The notes beneath the pieces were generated by a model. That model did no database searches. It was given only the letters and a program-made list of their open reading frames with translations, and was not told the origin of the DNA. Below are positions 9,101 to 12,011 of a DNA stretch of 12,011 nucleotides, one piece after another. The position numbers were made by a program, and so were the translations under genes. How positions within the stretch are numbered: position 1 is the first letter of the stretch; each line of letters starts with the position of its first letter. This DNA comes from JBGPIT01 sp041485125 (GTDB taxonomy: Bacteria; Desulfobacterota; Binatia; UTPRO1), in the NCBI GenBank assembly GCA_041485125.1, contig JBGPIT010000123.1, forward strand, positions 1 through 12,011, in the 5' to 3' direction.

Positions 9101-11081
9101 TTTCTACTTCGATGACCATCGCCGCACCGGCTTCGGCCGCCTCGAGGGACCGGACGCCTACATGGACTCGTTGGTCGCGCTGTACGAGCAGTCTCCCGAC
9201 GTGACCGTGGGCGAGCCGCTCTACTCGCTCGCCGCGGAGAGCTACGGCGCGCTTGGCGTCGGCCACACCTTTGGGACGCTCAACGACGGCGGTGCGTTCG
9301 AATCCGTCTTCCTGCAGCTGGGACTGTACGGAGCGAACGGGCTCCACGGCGTCGAGCTCTTCGAGCTCGAGGACATCGACCGCGCGCGGGCACGGTTCGC
9401 GGAGCTCCGCCCCGACCTCCTGCGCATCCCGCCGAACGCCGCGACGCGCGCCTGGGATCGTTGGGAGAGGCTTGCGACGGCGGGCGATTGGGACGCCGTC
9501 CGCGCAGCACACTACGTCCCATCCTATCGGTGCGAGGATCGTCGCCGCTTGTTCCGCATAACGCTCGGTCTCGACGAGACCCTGCAAAGCGATCGGCACG
9601 TCATCGAAAACGGATGGCGATCGGCGCGTACGCTTCTCGCCACCGCAGGCGATCGGTTGGCACTGCAACGTGTCATGTGGAGCCTTGGTGACGAGAGTGG
9701 CAGATCCGAGGTCGAGATGCTGTCCATCGAGGAAGTGGATCGCGAGGGCCACACCATCTGGGCAGCCTTTTTCGACCCCGAGGATCGCGCCGCGGCGAGC
9801 GACGAGCTGGCCGAGCGCTACGCTCGCATGAAGTTCCCGCCAGCGGCCACGGATCGCGCCGTCGAAGTGATCCGCGCCCGCCGCAGTCGCGACCTGGCAC
9901 GAATACGCGCCGCGCTGCCCGCCGAGTTCCACTTGGACGACCATCGCCACACGGGACTCGGCCGCATCGCCGGCGCCGAGGCGTACACAGCGGCGCTGGC
10001 CGCCCTCTTCGAACAATCGCCCGACGTCACCGTCGGCCCGCTCCACTATCTCGCCGAGGAAACCTACGGAGCCCTCTGCGTCACCCACACGTTCGGCACG
10101 CTCAACAATGGTGGAGAGTTCGAATCGGTCTTCCTCACGGTCGTGCTCTACGGAGACGACGGACCCTTGGCCTTGGCCGTCGAGGCCTTCGAGCTCGAGG
10201 ATCTCGACCGCGCACGGGCGCGCTTCGAGGAGCTCCGCCCCGAACCGCTCCGCATTCCGCCGAACGCCGCCACCCACGCCATCGCTCGCTCCAACAAGGC
10301 GATCAGCGCCGCCGACTCGGACGCGGTGCGGGCTCTGGTCCGGGACGACTTCGTCTTCGAGGATAGCGGCAAGCGCGCGCTGGTGCGGGGGGACATCGAG
10401 ACCTGGCTCGGCTCGATGCAGTTCATCGCGGCGCTCCCGGAGATCCGGATCGAGAGCGAGATCATCGCGACGCTCGGAGAGCGGATCGCGCTCCAGCGCG
10501 TGGTCGTCAAGGGGGGACCCGAGGGCGGTGAGTTCGAGCTCCTGCACTGCATCCGGCTCTTTGTTGTCGACGCCGCCGGGAGACTCGGGACGGTGATCAT
10601 CTTCGATCTCGACGATCGCAAGCTCGCGTTCGTCGAGGCGTTGGAGCGCTTCGCGGCCGGCGAGGCCGCGGAGACCGGGGGCGTGGCGCCGTTTGCGGCC
10701 TTCGTCCGCGCGTTCGCAGCGTATGATTGGGAAGCGGCGCGACGGACGCTGGCACCGGACTTCGTCCTGGACGATCACCGCACCCTCGGCCTCGGTCGGC
10801 TCGACGGCGACCAATGGATCGCCTCGATGCAGGCCCAGGCCGCGCTCGGGCCCGGCGTCGCGGAGGTGCGCCGCATCCTCGCCTGGAATCGGCACGGCCT
10901 CGCGGTCGAGCTCCGCACCGCCGGCACAGTCGACGGCGGCGGCCCGTTCGAGAACCTCATGATCACCGTGCTCCTGATCAGCGGAGATGGCATCCGGTCC
11001 GGCGCGTCCTTCGATCTGACGGACGCCGACCGCGCTCTTGCATGGTTCGCCGAGCAGACATCGACCGAATCGACGACCTGA
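111..11081 (+). CDS. Giant class III cyclase / AAA_16 ATPase / TPR protein with about 18 C-terminal SnoaL/NTF2-like domains
   Basis: One uninterrupted frame of 3656 codons ends at TGA 11079-11081. Domains in order are a double zinc ribbon (residues 15-57), class III cyclase (about 83-258), AAA_16/STAND-like ATPase (about 268-670), TPR-type helices (about 671-1105), a Pro-rich linker, then nine tandem A+B units (1130-3656). No signal peptide or membrane segment is visible, so it should be cytoplasmic. The expected output is cAMP, because all catalytic residues are present. The start is uncertain. ATG 111 has a weak GGA seven bases upstream; ATG 147 (Met13) would put the first zinc-ribbon Cys at residue 3, as is usual in such proteins. 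The frame is open back to base 3 but has no ATG, GTG or TTG before 111. Cyclase-ATPase-TPR proteins are usually about 1000-1200 residues, so the extra 2500 residues are the oddity. The gene appears monocistronic. What the array senses or does is unknown. Confidence 0.95.
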   Translation: MRRTRHEVPLPVMTCASCGRTNRDDSRFCVGCGTALVARCPACGREAESDARFCGGCGSPLAAVAPAAAVPPAAPVSEPTVARKTVTIVFADLAGSTALHERLDAESARALMDRYYRTLHAVVDAHGGTVVKLLGDGVMVAFGVPRVAEDDAIRAVRAAVGMQQAFRTLADGQAAALGAMSLRVAVNTGEVVVSGAHDDVVGDPVNVAARLQQEAHDGDVLIGEATRRLVSDLVTLELFGSLTLKGRSETVAAYRVVSLERPAGAPALAFVGRDDELRRLTAVYDATVAARAARLAVILGSPGLGKSRLVGELVRRVGDDATVVSAHCDATGGATFAPLADGLRALLRLDAAADGDIVRAAIEDGMGADAPDRPRIAAGVAALLAGAPAAPEETFFVIRRFLAALGAGQPVVLVIDDLQGAEPLLLDHIEHLVQRSTDVPLLVLVAARPELRDARSSLAVLGGGVTDVVTLAGLDAGAATRLAANAIGADELPAAVAGRVLAISEGNPLFVGELVRMLVQDGALKREGDRWTTAVELSTLAMPPTIHALLAARIERLRPEERAVLERAAIVGRQFSRTAVAHLLPSATGNPNARDASDLDARLESLRRSELIEPDTGWFLGEPALTFHHGLIRDAAYRRILKGTRAELHERFADWLASRVGTSIEHDDTMGWHLEQAHQHLRELGPIDAHGRTIGERAARHLAAAGRRALERDDLPLAGSLLGRAVDRLDPADPTRADLALDWCEALLTAGDVGPAAAAVAELSRFMAGSPRLAGWHTCFAGQLAALTDPATLRGTADAVAGAATTLASLDDAAGEAKAHAVHATALARLGEIGACEAALDRALAAARRAGDRRRANAVLAGAPVAALWGPSPVTRASGRCLDVVRVLRITQGAPAVEAVALRCQAVLEALRGRAGAARRMIAASRHLVEELGITQRLLEAEVSTGLIELLEGDAVAAERALHPAYDGLRRHGLGIDAAQAAALLGRALLAQGRAAEAEALSHESELLAGDDLKAAIAWRGVRAEALARRGEHGEAIAFAHAAVAIAAATDALLDHADARLALAAALRAAGKGAEADAEEARAIALWEAKGATLLAERARHDGARLDPAAAAPGDRVKPAPPVPRRVGANAATTNTARYGAALNACNVEDCIALTADDYVAVHNVTGLRYDRAAALARLRAVFKSRDLVIAQEPLATLGDSLVLFRQLTSSSGASGGTFDVGPYDLENICLNEVDAHGRRRRFEQFADDHLGDAIVRLYERYAEILPDGPARTRAAATAGSVAAHMAPFDFERLATTFAADIAVVDHRTVGFGTLHGAERLRPALQAFLDLIDGFAWRAVDVLALEAEAFLFRYVGSGTERVGGLPYERTQLELMVFGADGSLARWERFDVEHAPAALARFETLAGGLDAQRPVRRVRANAASAILARFEAAFAAGDADAIAALWTEGLEVVDHPNGAAYGREGHLVGIRRLQRSREPRLRFEPLATLEGSLCLARREYRGSGSDYDGDFDIGAFEREVVVLFETVSGGRCARVEVFAIGHLGDAVARLYARHAELNPDGPTRARAAATARAVAAMVASPDLERYASALAPDVAFVDHRTVGFASGSGADTLLLGFRSLFELADELTTRVEDVLRLEPDAVLLRWTVTGVDRATGGAFESEFLLLWVFGPDGRVGHDETFDAHRAAEAMARFDALVGGTAATSTAELGTTPFENAATENTRRLSASWHARDWPGLLARLPAEFRYVDRRPMAQLELDRHGYVEFIRQLGDMRSVRVEGEMIATRGDRLALGRLQVEVAGGDVGPSEVEFFDVIETNDRGETVARVRFDPADLDAAYAELDARYAAGEAAAHALVSAWLRAFRGSVVGRDWDALAGLAASTFVAHDHRLIGWGTLAGPVAWLQALQSLVELMPDVRYRQDHVRISDRGYLGAITWVGTRDGGLFEIPAIAVWELDDLGKQHRLDLYEVHHLDQARARFAAIGGPSAATPATPFANAAARAWDRSIACWQSRDWPRYRQLLTVGFRCVDRRRMALLELDGDQFVEFTRQLADMRSVRVDTEVLATRGDRLALIRVRTEVAGGEVGPSEANSCHVSEIDERGLITTFVRFDLDDLDAAYAELDARFDAGEAAAHPLARELLRRLARLFTIHDWDGLVACCAPSFVAHDHRLVSWGTLNDGAAWVHTMRTLVDLAPDSHYRRDHVRISDRGSLAVGGWVGMRDGGLFEIATVTVNEVDEYGRILRLDVYEHAQLDQALARFAAIGSNPAVTPALRFANAATRAWGRAHVRYQARDWSGMALQVFSERFRYTDRRRMALLDLDRDGFIELTRQLGDMRSAELAHDVLATRGERLALLRIRLEVADADVGPSEVVNLNLVETDEHGQFVTWVRFDPDDLDAAHAELEARFEAGEGLRYSAAVTANRAIRDTGTQHDWEALTAALAPTFSADDHRLLGWGTTLADRATFVRSQQALAELAPDFRLRAEHLRISDRGFFVQGAQYGTREGGAFESPLLAVAEVDAAGLVLHYDLYDVDDYEQARARFDALGARATPVPSTPFVPKPNTATASMERTWAAFDVGDLDAVRALCATGFQWDDRRPLVGMSGDVELMIASARERLAIGSHLEKRVVIGTAGNRIAIARVLWAGGPPEGRFEVEYLALHEVDEAGLCRALIFFDVDDEFTAKREARDRWLAIDPVAAAVVGAQARFIDAWNDCDRARVRATLADDLIVDDHRRTGMGRIDDVEVYVDSIVALWQLAPDARIESWSWLAVEPHGGVFVGRRAGQLPEGGAFESEYLGVIIVRRGLTTRIEMFELDAVDAALARFAELRPDLLRIPPNAATRANDRYYAYGRTGDWEGLRAHYNPACVFENRRRLLRTSGGIEMAIANARHLWEPGVDAERTVLATAGDRLALEHWRWTGRERDVLLWERESLTVGEVDAEGRILAVVIFDVEDRVAASDELAERHARSSFPPAVANRFVEMRLARRARDIPRLRATFPDDFYFDDHRRTGFGRLEGPDAYMDSLVALYEQSPDVTVGEPLYSLAAESYGALGVGHTFGTLNDGGAFESVFLQLGLYGANGLHGVELFELEDIDRARARFAELRPDLLRIPPNAATRAWDRWERLATAGDWDAVRAAHYVPSYRCEDRRRLFRITLGLDETLQSDRHVIENGWRSARTLLATAGDRLALQRVMWSLGDESGRSEVEMLSIEEVDREGHTIWAAFFDPEDRAAASDELAERYARMKFPPAATDRAVEVIRARRSRDLARIRAALPAEFHLDDHRHTGLGRIAGAEAYTAALAALFEQSPDVTVGPLHYLAEETYGALCVTHTFGTLNNGGEFESVFLTVVLYGDDGPLALAVEAFELEDLDRARARFEELRPEPLRIPPNAATHAIARSNKAISAADSDAVRALVRDDFVFEDSGKRALVRGDIETWLGSMQFIAALPEIRIESEIIATLGERIALQRVVVKGGPEGGEFELLHCIRLFVVDAAGRLGTVIIFDLDDRKLAFVEALERFAAGEAAETGGVAPFAAFVRAFAAYDWEAARRTLAPDFVLDDHRTLGLGRLDGDQWIASMQAQAALGPGVAEVRRILAWNRHGLAVELRTAGTVDGGGPFENLMITVLLISGDGIRSGASFDLTDADRALAWFAEQTSTESTT
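153..281 (+). other. Double zinc ribbon domain of the giant protein
   Basis: Residues 15-57 hold four CxxC pairs: C15/C18, C29/C32, C40/C43 and C54/C57. This is two rubredoxin-like zinc knuckles in tandem, each ending in an F-C-x-G-C-G motif. Such DZR modules often open cytoplasmic class III cyclases of this type. They probably bind structural zinc and mediate protein contacts; no catalytic role is expected. An Ala/Pro-rich linker (about residues 62-80) follows and leads into the cyclase. Confidence 0.9.
357..884 (+). other. Class III adenylate/guanylate cyclase catalytic domain
   Basis: Residues about 83-258 form a complete class III cyclase homology domain. The two metal-binding aspartates are D92 (in F-A-D-L-A-G-S-T) and D136 (in L-L-G-D-G-V). 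The purine-specifying pair is K132 and D199 (in D-D-V-V-G-D). The transition-state residues are N206 and R210 (in V-N-V-A-A-R-L). The Lys/Asp pair is the one known to select ATP in adenylate cyclases, so the expected product is cAMP. The domain should act as a dimer, since each active site of this family is built from two subunits. These assignments come from motif matching by eye. Confidence 0.92.
912..2117 (+). other. AAA_16 / STAND-like ATPase module
   Basis: The module begins at the typical F-V-G-R-D-D-E-L entry motif (about residue 270). Walker A is G-S-P-G-L-G-K-S at residues 300-307, with K306 as the phosphate-binding lysine. Walker B is V-V-L-V-I-D-D-L at 411-418, with D416 and D417. 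A strand ending V-A-A-R-P-E-L follows. A winged-helix-like stretch starts at P-P-T-I-H-A-L-L (about 543), and the F-H-H-G-L-I-R-D-A-A-Y motif (627-637) is common in this family. Just after Walker B the sequence is D-L-Q-G-A-E-P, where relatives often have D-L-H-W-A-E-P or D-L-Q-W-A-E-P, so the usual Trp is missing. ATP binding looks intact. It is probably a switch that couples the C-terminal regions to the cyclase. Confidence 0.88.
2118..3431 (+). other. TPR-type alpha-helical region
   Basis: Residues about 671-1107 are Ala/Leu/Arg-rich helices with a TPR-like pattern. Examples are the H-L-E-Q-A-H-Q-H-L opening at 673, then A-A-R-H-L-A-A-A-G-R-R-A-L and later repeats with A-L-A-R-L/R-G-E spacing. 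In cyclase-ATPase proteins this segment follows the ATPase and is taken as a helical scaffold. Individual repeats are degenerate and I cannot set exact borders. A linker with P-A-P-P-V-P-R-R ends just before the first A domain at residue 1130. Confidence 0.75.
3498..11078 (+). repeat. Nine tandem A+B units of SnoaL/NTF2-like domains (protein-level repeat array)
   Basis: Unit starts, each set at the Asn of an N-A-A-T-like motif, are 3498, 4368, 5250, 6090, 6930, 7785, 8610, 9435 and 10263, giving 290, 294, 280, 280, 285, 275, 275, 276 and 272 residues. Each unit has an A domain, marked by D-R-R (units 3-6 and 8; N-R-R in 7) and L-A-T-x-G-D-R-L-A-L. It is followed by a B domain, marked by D-H-R-x-x-G-x-G at residues 1306, 1597, 1885, 2165, 2446, 2728, 3002, 3277 and 3555, then G-G-x-F-E-S and a closing L-D-x-A-R-A-R-F. 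Domain size, the D-H-R signature and the beta-rich pattern suggest the SnoaL/NTF2 fold. This fold includes enzymes, ligand binders and dimerisation modules, so function cannot be deduced. The A domain of unit 9 has lost D-R-R (E-D-S-G-K instead). Confidence 0.85.
8577..9433 (+). repeat. Near-identical DNA at the boundaries of units 6/7 and 7/8
   Basis: The 32 bases at 8577-8608 recur exactly at 9402-9433, 825 bases apart. The match continues with two mismatches through the following N-A-A-T-R-A codons. A diverged copy starts at 10230, 828 bases further on. It encodes the E-L-R-P-D-L-L-R-I-P-P linker between one unit's B domain and the next unit's A domain. The surrounding A and B domains are much more diverged at DNA level, so the boundary is either under strong constraint or recently copied. 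Confidence 0.85.
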
Positions 11082-11132
11082 GTCCGATGCGGACGCGTTC
11101 GGCAGCGGCGGAAGGATGACGCGGGTCGAAAG

Positions 11133-11228
11133 TGGCGGAGAAGGGATGGAGTCGAACCATCCGGCGCGCGCTAGGCGCGCCAGGCCGGTTTTGAAGACCG
11201 GTGGGACCACCGGGTCCCTTCCTTCTCC
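11133..11228 (-). tRNA. selC: tRNA-Sec (selenocysteine), anticodon UCA, with encoded CCA
   Basis: On the minus strand this folds completely as a bacterial tRNA-Sec. The 8-bp acceptor stem pairs 11221-11228 with 11137-11144. The D arm has the diagnostic 6-bp stem and 4-base loop (11203-11218). The anticodon arm has 5 bp (11185-11189 with 11197-11201) and loop CUUCAAA, with UCA at 11192-11194. A long variable arm has a 7-bp GC stem (11163-11169 with 11175-11181). The T arm has 5 bp and loop TTCGACT (11145-11161). Discriminator G (11136) is followed by encoded CCA (11133-11135). At 96 bases with CCA it matches the E. coli length class of about 95. The 8+5 acceptor/T stack, long variable arm and UCA separate it from tRNA-Ser and from suppressors. 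It lies tail to tail with the giant gene, 51 bases away. The organism very likely inserts selenocysteine at UGA. Confidence 0.96.
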
Positions 11229-11246
11229 GAGCTCGGCGGACCACGG

Positions 11247-11275
11247 TCGATAGCAGAGCGGCCACCGCCGCCCAA
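11247..11275 (-). promoter_or_regulatory. Candidate sigma70-type promoter for selC
   Basis: On the minus strand TTGGGC (11270-11275) and TATCGA (11247-11252) are separated by exactly 17 bases. The -10 element ends 18 bases before the tRNA 5' end. Each hexamer matches the consensus at only three of six positions, so the support is spacing and position more than sequence. Confidence 0.35.
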
Positions 11276-11352
11276 TCGCGGTCGTGCACGAACCGCGCGT
11301 GGGCGTCACGATCGCGCCGCGCAAGACGCGCAGCGCTGCAATGGTTTCCGGC

Positions 11353-11380
11353 TTGACACTCCGAGCGAGGCTCCTTTATC
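11353..11380 (+). promoter_or_regulatory. Candidate sigma70-type promoter for the glycosyltransferase gene
   Basis: A perfect -35 hexamer TTGACA (11353-11358) is followed after 16 bases by TTTATC (11375-11380), a weak -10 with three of six matches. The local sequence is more AT-rich than the surroundings, as expected for a promoter. A start near 11387 would leave a leader of about 80 bases before ATG 11466. Confidence 0.5.
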
Positions 11381-11465
11381 GTGCCCGAAATTCAGCAGTT
11401 CTCGCGCTAGCGGCCGCTCAAGTACCGTCGGCCTTCCGGAAAATACTCTGGCAGCTCGCTCCCCC

Positions 11466-12011
11466 ATGACCCAGCATCGTATCCTTTTCATCGAGGCAAG
11501 CGTCGGTGGTGTCCTCGGCGGCTCGCTGACGGGCATCCTCCATCTCATCGAACGCCTGAATCGGCGCCGGTTTGCCCCGGCGGTCGCGCTCTACGAGAGC
11601 AAGGACATCATCAAGACACTCGAGGCGGACGGCGTGCCGGTGCACGTGCTGCCGCGCCTTCCCGAGCCGACACCCGACGGCGAGCGCGGGCGGCTGGGCC
11701 GCGCGCTCATCCGGGGACGTGATCTCCTCGGGGTCATCACACCGCGGGCACGGGCGCTGGTGAAGCTGCTGCGGGCGGAGCAGCCCGACCTCGTCTATCT
11801 CGCGAACGGCGTCACGACGAACCTCGACGGCGTCATCGCGGCCGCGATTTGCGGCATCCCGATGATCGTCCACGAGAAGGGCCTCCGCCGCGTCGGGCCC
11901 GTCGAGCGGCTGATGTCGCGCTGGGTCGATACCTGCATCGGCATGACCGACAACGTGACGGCGCACGTCCGCGAGCGCCACGTCCGCGCCCGGCGCTTCC
12001 TCACGATCTAC
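11466..12011 (+). CDS. GT-B glycosyltransferase, family 4-like, N-terminal part (cut by window edge)
   Basis: The frame is open from ATG 11466 through the last base, giving 182 codons with no stop; the rest lies outside the window. The protein begins R-I-L-F-I-E-A, a first Rossmann strand, then a Gly-rich loop (V-G-G-V-L-G-G-S) and helix, as in the acceptor-binding half of GT4 enzymes. Later P-D-L-V-Y-L-A-N-G, a helix, C-G-I-P-M-I-V-H-E-K-G, and a strand/helix ending F-L-T-I-Y follow the usual order; N-G-I/V-D would be expected next. The donor-binding half and its EX7E motif are missing because of the edge. Such enzymes transfer a sugar from a nucleotide donor in surface polysaccharide or glycolipid assembly, at the inner face of the membrane. 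No ATG, GTG or TTG lies in frame for about 120 bases upstream, and no good Shine-Dalgarno is seen. Substrate is unknown. Confidence 0.9.
   Translation, partial: MTQHRILFIEASVGGVLGGSLTGILHLIERLNRRRFAPAVALYESKDIIKTLEADGVPVHVLPRLPEPTPDGERGRLGRALIRGRDLLGVITPRARALVKLLRAEQPDLVYLANGVTTNLDGVIAAAICGIPMIVHEKGLRRVGPVERLMSRWVDTCIGMTDNVTAHVRERHVRARRFLTIY

Noticed and set aside
3498..11078. Modular megasynthase (NRPS/PKS) as an explanation for the giant repeated gene
   Set aside because: No adenylation, condensation, ketosynthase, acyltransferase or carrier-protein motifs are visible. Domains are only about 140 residues and carry D-H-R/G-G-x-F-E signatures of a SnoaL/NTF2-like type.
11082..11094. Perfect 5-bp hairpin with a 3-base loop directly after the giant gene's stop, as a terminator
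   Set aside because: The stem is short and no T-run follows on either strand, so an intrinsic terminator is not supported.
11079..11174. Possible selenocysteine readthrough of the TGA ending the giant gene, which would give a U-V-R-C motif and a 30-residue extension
   Set aside because: The last B domain is complete before the TGA, and the extension is Arg-rich, runs into the tRNA gene and stops at a TAG inside it. The hairpin after the TGA is only 5 bp with a 3-base loop, unlike a bacterial SECIS.
8895..11324. Minus-strand open frame of 809 codons that also runs through selC
   Set aside because: In register with the giant gene and crossing a complete tRNA gene, with no domain in its translation. 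It is a shadow of GC-rich coding sequence.
11418..11981. Minus-strand open frame of 187 codons opposite the glycosyltransferase
   Set aside because: The plus strand gives a clear GT-B Rossmann pattern in its own frame, while the minus translation shows no family pattern.

Overview
This is a very GC-rich bacterial window, by eye around 70% GC with third codon positions mostly G or C. It holds one giant gene, one tRNA gene on the opposite strand, and the start of a third gene that runs off the right edge. The GC content, the cyclase-ATPase-TPR protein and a selenocysteine tRNA fit a soil or sediment bacterium of the Deltaproteobacteria, Myxococcota or Binatota kind. The phylum is a guess, because no marker gene is present.

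Positions 111-11081 (+) encode a 3656-residue soluble protein. In order it has a double zinc ribbon, a class III nucleotidyl cyclase domain with all canonical catalytic residues, an AAA_16/STAND-like ATPase, and an alpha-helical TPR-type region. This N-terminal third is a known architecture. From about residue 1130 to the end there is an unusual array of nine tandem units of 272-294 residues. Each unit is a pair of different small domains (A then B) that look like SnoaL/NTF2-like folds, giving about 18 domains. The units fall into three subfamilies by position (1-2, 3-5, 6-9), so the array seems to have grown by stepwise duplication.

Positions 11133-11228 (-) are a complete tRNA-Sec gene (selC) with anticodon UCA, an 8-bp acceptor stem, a 6-bp D stem, a long variable arm and an encoded CCA. 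It lies tail to tail with the giant gene, 51 bases from its stop codon. The organism probably decodes UGA as selenocysteine; no other sel gene is in the window.

Positions 11229-11465 are a 237-base divergent intergenic region with one weak promoter candidate for selC and one better candidate facing right. Positions 11466-12011 (+) are the first 182 codons of a GT-B glycosyltransferase (family 4-like), cut by the window edge.

No functional link between the three genes is visible. The giant protein reads as a signalling machine: cyclase output, ATPase switch, and a very large repeat array that may bind ligands or partners. It is the candidate undescribed system here, but its function is inference.
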